Assembly: GCA_002482645.1 (NCBI GenBank)
Contig: DLGJ01000005.1
Location: 838,855-902,854, forward strand
Source: Hyphomicrobiaceae bacterium UBA7697
GTDB taxonomy: Bacteria; Pseudomonadota; Alphaproteobacteria; Rhizobiales; Methyloligellaceae
DNA length: 64,000 bases
Direction of reading: 5' to 3'
The notes beneath the pieces are model-generated. The model was given only the letters and a program-made list of their open reading frames with translations, had not been told where the DNA came from and ran no database searches. Shown in pieces: positions 1-6,589 of the stretch; positions within the stretch are counted from its first letter, which is position 1; the number at the start of each line of letters is the position of its first letter. The position numbers were made by a program, and so were the translations under genes.

Positions 1-154
1 TCGATCTCTAAGCGGCTATAGTCACCGTTTGGGTGTTCGATTTAAACCTGTGGTTGCGGCTGTCCCTCGATCTCTAAGCGGCTATAGTGCGGGCATCGTG
101 GGCATGGCGCTCGATTGTGTTGCGGCTGTCCCTCGATCTCTAAGCGGCTATAGT
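1..154 (+). CRISPR. CRISPR array, type II-C, right-hand end (array continues left of window)
   Basis: Two complete 36-bp repeats (53-88 and 119-154) and the last 22 bp of a third (1-22) are separated by two 30-bp spacers (23-52 and 89-118). The repeats begin GTTGCGGCTG and end GGCTATAGT and are identical where visible. In type II systems the crRNA keeps the 5' part of the repeat, and the tracrRNA at 5161-5269 is complementary to this strand, so the array reads rightward, against the cas genes. The terminator at 168-193 supports this direction. The leader and newest spacers lie outside the window. The repeat 3' end, TATAGT, resembles a -10 box, as in Neisseria and Campylobacter II-C repeats that each carry a promoter. 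Confidence 0.96.
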
Positions 155-167
155 CGATCTCCTTTCA

Positions 168-193
168 AGCCCTGCAAATCGCAGGGCTTTTTT
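168..193 (+). terminator. Intrinsic terminator closing the CRISPR array
   Basis: A perfect 8-bp stem (168-175 with 181-188, 5-nt loop) is followed on the + strand by six T (188-193). It sits 14 bp after the last repeat, so it ends rightward array transcription just before the 3' end of convergent cas2. The opposite strand has no T-run. Confidence 0.85.
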
Positions 194-227
194 GTGCTCT
201 GCGAGCAAGAAATCGAGGGATCTGCGG

Positions 228-569
228 TCAAAACAGCGCCAGTTGGTCTGGATTTTTCGGTCTCCGTTCAGATTTTGTTCCGGTCAAGATCCGTGCGTTG
301 CCATATTGCTTGTCGGTGATTGTAACGATGTGCACCTTGCCGCGATTCGGCAAAGCCTCCTTCACCTTCTGGATGGACGTCTCGGCGGCATCCTTGCTCT
401 CTGCGAATTTGAGATAGACGGAAAATTGCGCCATCTCGAAGCCGAGATCGAGCAGGTGGTTCCGGAATTTCGTCGCCGCCTTGCGTTCGGCCTTGGTGCC
501 GACGGGAAGATCGAACATCACGTAAAGCCACATCATACGATACCCACTTAACGCCGAACGGCCACGCAT
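228..569 (-). CDS. cas2: CRISPR-associated endoribonuclease Cas2
   Basis: Cas2 forms the Cas1-Cas2 integrase that inserts new spacers. The 113-residue product has the Cas2 ferredoxin-fold start with GYRMMWLYVMFDLP, whose Asp is the conserved metal ligand, and the later LTxTDKQYG-like stretch (TITDKQYGNARI). Length fits type II Cas2. I keep the ATG at 569 because the GYR-MWL segment just upstream of the core is typical of type II-C Cas2 proteins; a start at 536 would remove it. It is the last gene of the cas9-cas1-cas2 operon, 14 bp after the cas1 stop, and converges on the CRISPR array. Confidence 0.93.
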   Translation of the reverse strand: MRGRSALSGYRMMWLYVMFDLPVGTKAERKAATKFRNHLLDLGFEMAQFSVYLKFAESKDAAETSIQKVKEALPNRGKVHIVTITDKQYGNARILTGTKSERRPKNPDQLALF

Positions 570-583
570 GTCGCATCATCCTC

Positions 584-1486
584 TCATCGGCTCTCCAGGG
601 GGAGCGCGGGCCGTGGAAGGTCCAACCGTTTCGCCTCTCCGGCAAAACAGCGTGTCAAGGACAAGGCGAGGCGTTCCAGACAAACGCCGACGGGGCTGAC
701 TCCGGCCGACGTGCTTAAGTCGATTGCGAGAAATCGCGCGAGTTGCCGCTTTGTGTCGGGTGTGATCTCGGTGTCGCCTTGTTTGACAAGGTTATGGACA
801 AGGAGATCGGCAAAGGGCCGGAAGGGTTCCATGAGATCGTCCGCGAGTGCAAAGGCGTTCCCTCGTTGCCGATGGGATAGCCCCATACTCGGATGCAGCC
901 CGCTCGCCATCAAGGCCCGCGCCGTCCCGGCGCGAAGAACCGTGTAGATATAGTTGAGCAAGGCATTGATCCCGGGAGCCTTTCTGTCGCGGCGAAACGC
1001 CGTGCCAAAGAGCAGGGGCCAATAGCGTCTGGCGGCTTGTGCTTCGACATTGTCCGGATCGCCAGAGCGGACTTTGCGCGCAAGGAGCTGAAAGCCCTCG
1101 GCCTCCGCACCAACAGCCTCCAATGTCGACGCCTGATGGGTGATTTTCGCGCTGACGAGTTGAGCCCAGAGTCGTTTCTTCAGAGGCAGAGAGGCCGTGG
1201 CCTGATCGGCGATCCGGCCGGCTTGTTCGTGGTGTCCATCGGCAGCCCACAGGATTGCCGCGGGATTGTGATTGCTGGCGCAGACGACCAAGGGTGCGCA
1301 GCGTTCCGCCAGCGCGACGAGTAGGTTGTTTGAATAGGTGATCCCGTGCGCATTCGCGATCACGGCCGCAATGGAGTCGAGCGCGATGCGTCCAACTTCT
1401 TCTCCGTCGGCATGAACGGTCAGGAAACCCCGCGATCTTCCCAGATGCCTTCCGTCAGACGCTATCTCGACCACGCGCCCAATCAT
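584..1486 (-). CDS. cas1: CRISPR-associated endonuclease Cas1
   Basis: Cas1 is the integrase subunit for spacer acquisition. The product is 300 aa, starting MIGRVVEIASDG. The frame is open further upstream inside cas9, but the ATG at 1486 overlaps the cas9 stop as ATGA, the usual coupled arrangement, and gives the normal family length. Visible metal ligands are Glu in VEAQAARRYW and His and Asp in LSHRQRGNAFALADDLMEPF. The subtype II pairing with cas9 and cas2 fits type II-C; there is no cas4 or csn2 next to it. Confidence 0.95.
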   Translation of the reverse strand: MIGRVVEIASDGRHLGRSRGFLTVHADGEEVGRIALDSIAAVIANAHGITYSNNLLVALAERCAPLVVCASNHNPAAILWAADGHHEQAGRIADQATASLPLKKRLWAQLVSAKITHQASTLEAVGAEAEGFQLLARKVRSGDPDNVEAQAARRYWPLLFGTAFRRDRKAPGINALLNYIYTVLRAGTARALMASGLHPSMGLSHRQRGNAFALADDLMEPFRPFADLLVHNLVKQGDTEITPDTKRQLARFLAIDLSTSAGVSPVGVCLERLALSLTRCFAGEAKRLDLPRPALPLESR

Positions 1487-4400
1487 GGTGTATCCACCGG
1501 ATAGCTCTTGCGTCCGAGTACGTCGATGCGCACGCGCCGGGCGCCGCCTTCTTTCAGCTTTGCGTAACTGCCGAAGATCCATCGTAAGGGATCGTCGTCG
1601 TCCTTGTGCCTCTCTTCGATGCTGCCGGCCGCGTTGTGGGGGGCAAGGCGCACGCGCTTCGCCGACGGTTCCAGTCTGTAGACGCGTGCGATCGTCCGGC
1701 CGCCGCCGAAATCCGCTTCGATCAGATCGCCGTTGTGAATACGCATGATCAGCTTTGCTCCAGCGTGCTCGCGCCGCCAAGCGGGTTCGTATCCAGGCTG
1801 GTTCGCGTCGTAGATCGTGACGCCTTCGCCGGACCATTCGCCGTCCGGCAGTTCGAAAATCTCGATGCGATGATTGCCGCCCGGCGTGTAGGCCTTCTCG
1901 AAGCCGCTACCGTGACGGACCAAGCGGACACTCTGCTCCGTCTTTAGGAGACGGACGCGGCGGATATTGTTGGTTTCCCCGAATTTGGCGAGCGCATCGG
2001 CTAATTTCTCGCCCGACTGATCGGCTTCGTACTCCACCTGCTGCAACTTGCTCCGGAGCCCGGCATCGCGCACGCGGCCGATCTCGCCGGACGTCAATTG
2101 CGCGATCGGTTTGCGGAACACGAGATTGTATGTCTTGCCGTCGATCTCCTCATCCACCCGGCCATAGGCGGTTTCCTCGTGAAGCTGGCCCGAGGTGACG
2201 CGGATATTGTCTTGCGCACCCGGTGGAAGGCCGTGATCCGGCTTATGGCTGACGATCACCTGTTGCAGGCGCGCGTCGAGCGCCTCGCGATAGCCCGCGA
2301 AAGGAGTAGGGAAGCCATCCTTGGGGAAGACGCGGTCGAGATCGAGTTCCTCGGCCCGGGCCGACGCCGCCGCAATGCGTTGCAACAAGGATCGGCTGGT
2401 ACAGGCCACGACGAAGGCGTCGATCGCATGGTGCCGGTGGTCCTTGCGGTTCTTCTTGGGTCCCGTGGCCGCATAATTGTGATCGGGCAGCAGGCTGTTC
2501 AGGCCCCATCTGCCGCGCAGCATGGCGGTGAGCCGTCCCGGCGGCGCGACCACGTTTGCGCAAACATGTTCGAGATAGGTCTTGGCGAGGCGCGCCATAT
2601 GCTGCGTGTCGATGAGCTGGCGGGCGAGAAAGCCGCCATCCTCCTTGAAGCGGTCCATGGCGCCGGGCTGAAAGCGCCAGGCCTTCTTCGGAAAGAGGCG
2701 TTCGGCGCGTTCCGCGATCTCGCGCAACGCGCCGCCGCTCCAGGCGTCCGCGGGCGCCCGGTTGCCTTTCGCGCGGTTGGCCTGTGTCGTGCACAGAACC
2801 TTGTTCATGAAGCTATCGTCGAGAGTTTGGGCGTAGGGCAGTATGTGGTCGATATCGACCGAGCCGTCGAACAGGCTCTCCACGGACAGCGCGTCGCCCG
2901 AATAGACGCAGACCCGCTCGCCGGGCGGCAGCTCCTTGAACAGCCGCAAGCGTAGGCGCGCATCGGGCGTGTAGGCCTGCTGTACCGACTCGAGCTCTTC
3001 GCGAATCTGCTCGTTTCTCTTCTCGTTCTTGCGGTTCTCGCGTGCGAGTTTGTCCTTGCGCTCCTTGTTGAGCTTGAGCTCGCGGGCCAGCTCAATGGCG
3101 ATGCTCTCTGGCGGCCCATACGTTTCGATGAGCGCGTTCACGATCTTGCGCAGCTGGTTGAGTCCGATATGGACGGTCGGGTTCGGCACGCGGCCGATAT
3201 GTTCTTGGCTGCCTTCCGGTGCTGTCGGTTTCGAGATCACATGGCGCGTCAGGACACCGCCGTAATAGGGAAGGCGGGCGACTTTCTGTTCCGGACGGAA
3301 GTCGGAATGGTGCCGGTCGAGCACCTGGATCGCTTCGCTATAGAGGAGCGGCCGGTCGAGCACTTCCCCAGTGGCCGGGTCGACGGGCTCACCGTCCTCC
3401 ATGGCCGCGACGAGATCGGCGAGCACGCCGCGCCCGAAATTGCCATGGTCTTGCGGCAAGCGCGCTTCGGAAATGGCTTCGGCCGCTTCCGCGCCGAGAT
3501 CGAACGTCTCGTGCAACCATTCGGTCAGTTCTTCCGGAACTTCGACCGCCAGCAGTTTCTCGACCACCTCGATTTGCCGCTCGCGCGGGAAGGAACGCCA
3601 GGCGCTGCCGAAACACTTTCTGGCCGAGAGCTTCACGGCGGTCTGGTCCGGCTGGAAGCCTTTGCGGCCCGCGAGTTCGTAGTTGAAGCGCGCATCGTCC
3701 GGCAACCTGATCGCGGTACGCAGCTTGTCGAAGGCGACGACGTTGCCGCCGCTGGACATGAGCTTGGCGACGAGCGCGTCCCGTTCCTGCCGCGTGATGG
3801 GGCGTTCCGCGTCTCCGGCACGCACAACCCGCAGCTGACTCACATCTTGTAGAATGCGAAAGCGCTGAAACAGCGGGTGCGCCTTCGGTGCGCGCTCCCC
3901 GTAATCCAGCTCAAGCCCGGCGACCTGCCGCATGTCCGCATCGGGCCGCAAGGTGCAGCGGCCCACCGGCGGCTTCTTGAGGGGCCGCTGTTCGATGACG
4001 ATGCGCTCGATGCCGTCGAGAAGCTCGTCCGTCAGCCGAGGGTGATGTGCTTGTTGCGCTTTCCAAATCTGCTTCAGTTCGTCTTCGATCATGGTCCGGC
4101 TGGGATAGAAGGCGTAGAGGTTCTTCGCCCCCTTGGCGGTGGGGCGGAAGCGCACCGGCTGCGGTGCGCCGTCGCCCTTGCTGGTGCTCTTGCCGTCGCT
4201 TTTGCCGGTGGTCTTGCGGTGGCCGGATTTGTCCCGCCCATGCCGCTGCGCAAGAAGTTCGCCGAGCGTCCGGGCGCCGCTGTCTTGCAGCGCGCTGGTC
4301 AGGTCCCGGATGCCGGTCTGCACGGCACCTTTATCGTCGTCGCCTGAGTCGGCGATGCGGTTGGACTTGAACCCGCGCCGCTGGTTGAGATGAAACAGGG

Positions 4401-4776
4401 CGCGGCCCAGTTCGTACGGTTCCAGACGCCCATCGAGCGCGGCCGCACGGAGCCAATAGGGATCGAGCGCCTCGAGCGCCTTCCTCTCGCTCGCGTCCTC
4501 CGGCATCAGCCCGGCGCGGATCAGCAGCGTCATCAGCCGCTTCTGGCGTTTCAGAAAACGGTCCCGCCGTTTTCTCGCCGAGCGGGCCGCGCGACGGTCC
4601 GCCGCCAGCGACTGCTTGGACTGGGGGTCGCGGCCGGCTTCCTCATTAGGGGTGAGGATGCGCACTCCGGCGTCGAGCACGCCGCAAGGCTGACCTTCCG
4701 CGTCAAACGCGACGGCGCACCAGCCGATGGAGTTCGCGCCCATGTCGAGACCGAGGCGGTACCTTTGATATTCCAT
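1483..4776 (-). CDS. cas9: CRISPR-associated endonuclease Cas9, type II-C
   Basis: RNA-guided double-strand DNA nuclease of 1097 aa, the compact II-C size. All catalytic motifs are intact: RuvC-I RLGLDMGANSIGW (Asp11), an Arg-rich bridge helix around 60-80 and the NQRRGFKSNR block, RuvC-II SIAIELARELK (Glu562), HNH DIDHILPYAQ with His644 and Asn658, and RuvC-III HHAIDAF (His783, Asp786). A Lys/Ser/Gly-rich low-complexity stretch lies near 180-205 in the recognition lobe. The start is fixed by a strong ribosome site (TAGGAGG, 7 nt before ATG). It is the first gene of the operon; a likely promoter lies at 4889-4917 and a strong hairpin in the 5' leader. The repeat and tracrRNA resemble those of Parvibaculum lavamentivorans. 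Confidence 0.97.
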   Translation of the reverse strand: MEYQRYRLGLDMGANSIGWCAVAFDAEGQPCGVLDAGVRILTPNEEAGRDPQSKQSLAADRRAARSARKRRDRFLKRQKRLMTLLIRAGLMPEDASERKALEALDPYWLRAAALDGRLEPYELGRALFHLNQRRGFKSNRIADSGDDDKGAVQTGIRDLTSALQDSGARTLGELLAQRHGRDKSGHRKTTGKSDGKSTSKGDGAPQPVRFRPTAKGAKNLYAFYPSRTMIEDELKQIWKAQQAHHPRLTDELLDGIERIVIEQRPLKKPPVGRCTLRPDADMRQVAGLELDYGERAPKAHPLFQRFRILQDVSQLRVVRAGDAERPITRQERDALVAKLMSSGGNVVAFDKLRTAIRLPDDARFNYELAGRKGFQPDQTAVKLSARKCFGSAWRSFPRERQIEVVEKLLAVEVPEELTEWLHETFDLGAEAAEAISEARLPQDHGNFGRGVLADLVAAMEDGEPVDPATGEVLDRPLLYSEAIQVLDRHHSDFRPEQKVARLPYYGGVLTRHVISKPTAPEGSQEHIGRVPNPTVHIGLNQLRKIVNALIETYGPPESIAIELARELKLNKERKDKLARENRKNEKRNEQIREELESVQQAYTPDARLRLRLFKELPPGERVCVYSGDALSVESLFDGSVDIDHILPYAQTLDDSFMNKVLCTTQANRAKGNRAPADAWSGGALREIAERAERLFPKKAWRFQPGAMDRFKEDGGFLARQLIDTQHMARLAKTYLEHVCANVVAPPGRLTAMLRGRWGLNSLLPDHNYAATGPKKNRKDHRHHAIDAFVVACTSRSLLQRIAAASARAEELDLDRVFPKDGFPTPFAGYREALDARLQQVIVSHKPDHGLPPGAQDNIRVTSGQLHEETAYGRVDEEIDGKTYNLVFRKPIAQLTSGEIGRVRDAGLRSKLQQVEYEADQSGEKLADALAKFGETNNIRRVRLLKTEQSVRLVRHGSGFEKAYTPGGNHRIEIFELPDGEWSGEGVTIYDANQPGYEPAWRREHAGAKLIMRIHNGDLIEADFGGGRTIARVYRLEPSAKRVRLAPHNAAGSIEERHKDDDDPLRWIFGSYAKLKEGGARRVRIDVLGRKSYPVDTP

Positions 4777-4799
4777 CGATGATCCTCCTAAGCAGAACT

Positions 4800-4826
4800 A
4801 GAGCGGGAGGTGCGACCTCCCGCTCT
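4800..4826 (-). promoter_or_regulatory. 12-bp hairpin in the cas9 5' leader
   Basis: A perfect inverted repeat (4800-4811 with 4815-4826, 3-nt loop GCG) lies between the predicted cas9 promoter and its ribosome site, ending about 10 nt upstream of the Shine-Dalgarno. No T-run follows on the cas9 strand, so it is unlikely to be a simple terminator for cas9. It could be an RNA element controlling cas9 expression or a protein operator. Confidence 0.5.
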
Positions 4827-4888
4827 TTCCCGCACAAGTAGGTTTGGACCCCCCTCGCACTCACGCAATGATCACCGAATGTGCTGAG

Positions 4889-4917
4889 AGCCTACCGTCG
4901 ATTCGAAATCGCGTCAA
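4889..4917 (-). promoter_or_regulatory. Predicted sigma70-type promoter of the cas9 operon
   Basis: On the minus strand TTGACG (4917-4912) is followed after exactly 17 nt by TAGGCT (4894-4889). The spacer holds a 13-bp palindrome (4899-4911, CGATT-CGA-AATCG), a possible operator. The -10 match is weak, so this is a prediction. Confidence 0.45.
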
Positions 4918-4940
4918 GTGCGCTACCAAGAGCTTGACTA

Positions 4941-4959
4941 CGATCTCTAAGCGGCTATA
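4941..4959 (+). repeat. Orphan partial CRISPR repeat (repeat positions 16-34)
   Basis: Nineteen bases are identical to the 3' half of the array repeat, in the same orientation as the array. This half carries the TATA of the presumed -10 box (here TATATG), so it may supply a promoter for the downstream guide-like unit ending at 5043. Confidence 0.8.
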
Positions 4960-5043
4960 TGATCGTGCTACCTAGTCAGTTCGATGTTTCATCGAGTTGA
5001 TGCTCTTGGTGGTTGCGGCTGTCCCTCGATCTCTAAGCGGCTA
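4960..5043 (+). ncRNA. Candidate scaRNA-like guide: unique spacer plus truncated CRISPR repeat
   Basis: The segment 5012-5043 is identical to repeat positions 1-32 and then diverges. The tracrRNA anti-repeat pairs with repeat positions 12-32, so exactly the pairing part is kept while the TATAGT end is lost. A unique 52-nt 'spacer' (4960-5011) with a 6-bp hairpin (4981-4986 with 4990-4995) separates it from the partial repeat at 4941. The unit reads toward the tracrRNA. By analogy with Francisella scaRNA and S. pyogenes long tracrRNA it could load Cas9 for regulation. Transcription is not shown. It could instead be decayed array remains. Confidence 0.5.
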
Positions 5044-5160
5044 CGCCTCTTCGAGTCTTGATGATCGCCACACCGTTTCGGCTTCCACAAAGGACCGATT
5101 TCAGCGAATCGGCTTGCGGTTTGCAACCTCTGGCTGGTAAGCTCTTTTTGGGTGACTTAA

Positions 5161-5269
5161 AGCTTAGCCGCTTAGAGATCGAGGGCACCCGTTAACAAGC
5201 ACTCTGAAGTGCACAAAATTCTCTTATGAGCAGAGCGGCGGGTCACGGCCCGCCGTTTCTGTTCTTTTT
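5161..5269 (+). ncRNA. tracrRNA with terminal hairpin
   Basis: The RNA pairs with the crRNA repeat and anchors it in Cas9. Positions 5165-5185 are a perfect 21-nt complement of repeat positions 12-32. Partial pairing continues to 5196 with an internal bulge. A nexus-like hairpin follows (5199-5203 with 5208-5212), then a weak CTC/GAG stem near 5221, then a 7-bp GC-rich stem (5236-5242 with 5249-5255) and a T-rich tail ending TTTTT at 5265-5269, a clear intrinsic terminator. The 5' end is not certain; a longer form could start upstream, for example from a TTGCGG/TAAGCT pair near 5113-5142. The convergent LysR gene ends at 5405. Confidence 0.9.
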
Positions 5270-5404
5270 GGCATCGAAGCGAGGATCGCGACCCCACCGA
5301 AGAGGCGCGCCTCGTTGCGGCCACGCCAGCGGCACACCGGATGGGCATCGTAGCAGCGTCTTTGCTGTTGGCTCCGTCGCCGCCATGACCCGGCCGGGAC
5401 CGGC

Positions 5405-6370
5405 TCAGGTCGCGCCCCGCATCGCCTCGGGGATCTGGGCGATCAGCCACTGGAGGCCCGGATCGCGTTCACCCCGCTGGTGCCAGATAGCCTCGACCCT
5501 CACGGTCAGAGGCTCGTAGGGCAGGTCAAGGATCACCATCCGTCCCTGTGCCACGGATATGCGCGCGAGGCTGAGCGGCACCGTTGCGATCATGTCGGTC
5601 GTGCCGAGCATCGACGGAACGGCGGCATAATACGGCACCGAGACGGCGACACGGCCGACGACGTCCTTGTCCCTGCCCCCCATCTCCATCAGCAGACGGT
5701 CGATCCATACCCGCCTCCAGACGCCCCGGTCGTCGATGAAACCCTCGACCGCCTGCCTCTCCGTCCCGGTCATCTCGACAATGAGGAAAGGGAAGGCGAA
5801 GAGCCGCTCAAGGGTGACCGCACCCTCAGTCAAGGGATGGCCAGGGCGAACGACGACCGCCTCCCGATCCTCGCAGACGAGGGTCCGGACAATCCGGTCG
5901 GGGATCTCGCCAAACCAGCCGAGCACCAGATCGAGCCGGCCGTCGTCCAGGTGGCGGATAGTGTCCATTCGGCTGTACGGGAAGATGCGCAATTCGACGT
6001 CGGGCGCCACGCGCGCGAGGTGCTGGGCAAGCGGGGCGAGGATCACGACCGCGCCGTACTCCGTGGCGGCAACGCGGAAGACACGGTCGGACTCCGTGGG
6101 GACGAATGGTCCGCTGCTGATGGCATCGTCGACCAGCGCCAGTCCGTCGCGGATGCGAGGGGCGATCTCGAGGGCGCGCGGTGTGGGCTCCATGCCGGCC
6201 TCGCTGCCGACGAACAACTGATCGCCGAGTGCCTCCCGCAGACGCGCCAAAGCATGACTCACGGCGGACGGAGTAACTCCTAGGTCACGACTGGCGCCGC
6301 TGACACTTCTATGCAGCATGATTGCTTGGAACACACGGAATAGGTTCAGATCGATCCGCTTTCGCGCCAC
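5405..6370 (-). CDS. LysR-family transcriptional regulator
   Basis: DNA-binding regulator of 321 aa. An N-terminal winged helix-turn-helix (IDLNLFRVFQAI ... TPSAVSHALARLREALGDQLF, residues about 5-55) is followed by a periplasmic-binding-like effector domain. The GTG start at 6370 is preceded by GGAG at 9 nt. It is a close paralogue of the LysR at 52369-53331, sharing the block FIDDRGVWRRVWIDRLL almost unchanged. LysR proteins often control a divergent neighbour; here that is the Na/Pi cotransporter-like gene at 6590. An inverted pair CCGGTA/TACCGG (6399-6404, 6424-6429) in the gap could be part of the site. Effector unknown. Confidence 0.9.
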   Translation of the reverse strand: MARKRIDLNLFRVFQAIMLHRSVSGASRDLGVTPSAVSHALARLREALGDQLFVGSEAGMEPTPRALEIAPRIRDGLALVDDAISSGPFVPTESDRVFRVAATEYGAVVILAPLAQHLARVAPDVELRIFPYSRMDTIRHLDDGRLDLVLGWFGEIPDRIVRTLVCEDREAVVVRPGHPLTEGAVTLERLFAFPFLIVEMTGTERQAVEGFIDDRGVWRRVWIDRLLMEMGGRDKDVVGRVAVSVPYYAAVPSMLGTTDMIATVPLSLARISVAQGRMVILDLPYEPLTVRVEAIWHQRGERDPGLQWLIAQIPEAMRGAT

Positions 6371-6566
6371 TGCGTTCTTCTCCGTGATTTCAGTTCATCC
6401 GGTATTGAATTCTATTCAGTGTTTACCGGCGATGATTCTTTGCTTAGGCATGCCGCACAGTGAGCGTTTGTTGCATGCCGGAGAGCATCTTGCCAGGAGG
6501 AAACCGATGATTTTGGCCGCGCGTGCGAGGACGCCCGATGCCATTGATCTACGGCCCCGGATGGGA

Positions 6567-6580
6567 CCCCGGCGCCGGGG
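6567..6580. repeat. 14-bp perfect GC palindrome just before the 6590 start
   Basis: CCCCGGCGCCGGGG ends 9 nt before the GTG start codon, where a ribosome site is expected. It could be an operator or an RNA structure that limits translation initiation. Confidence 0.5.
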
Positions 6581-6589
6581 CCCCATTCC

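Noticed and set aside
192..551. 119-aa + strand frame opposite cas2
   Set aside because: It lies wholly antisense to cas2, has no domain, and begins inside the array terminator.
2098..2955. 285-aa + strand frame opposite cas9
   Set aside because: Long antisense frames are common in GC-rich genes; the cas9 strand carries all the motifs.
4941..5043. Reading the two repeat copies as a normal second CRISPR array
   Set aside because: The copies are 52 bp apart (array spacers are 30 bp), one is half a repeat and the other lacks its last 4 bases, so it is not a standard array; reported instead as a guide-like unit.
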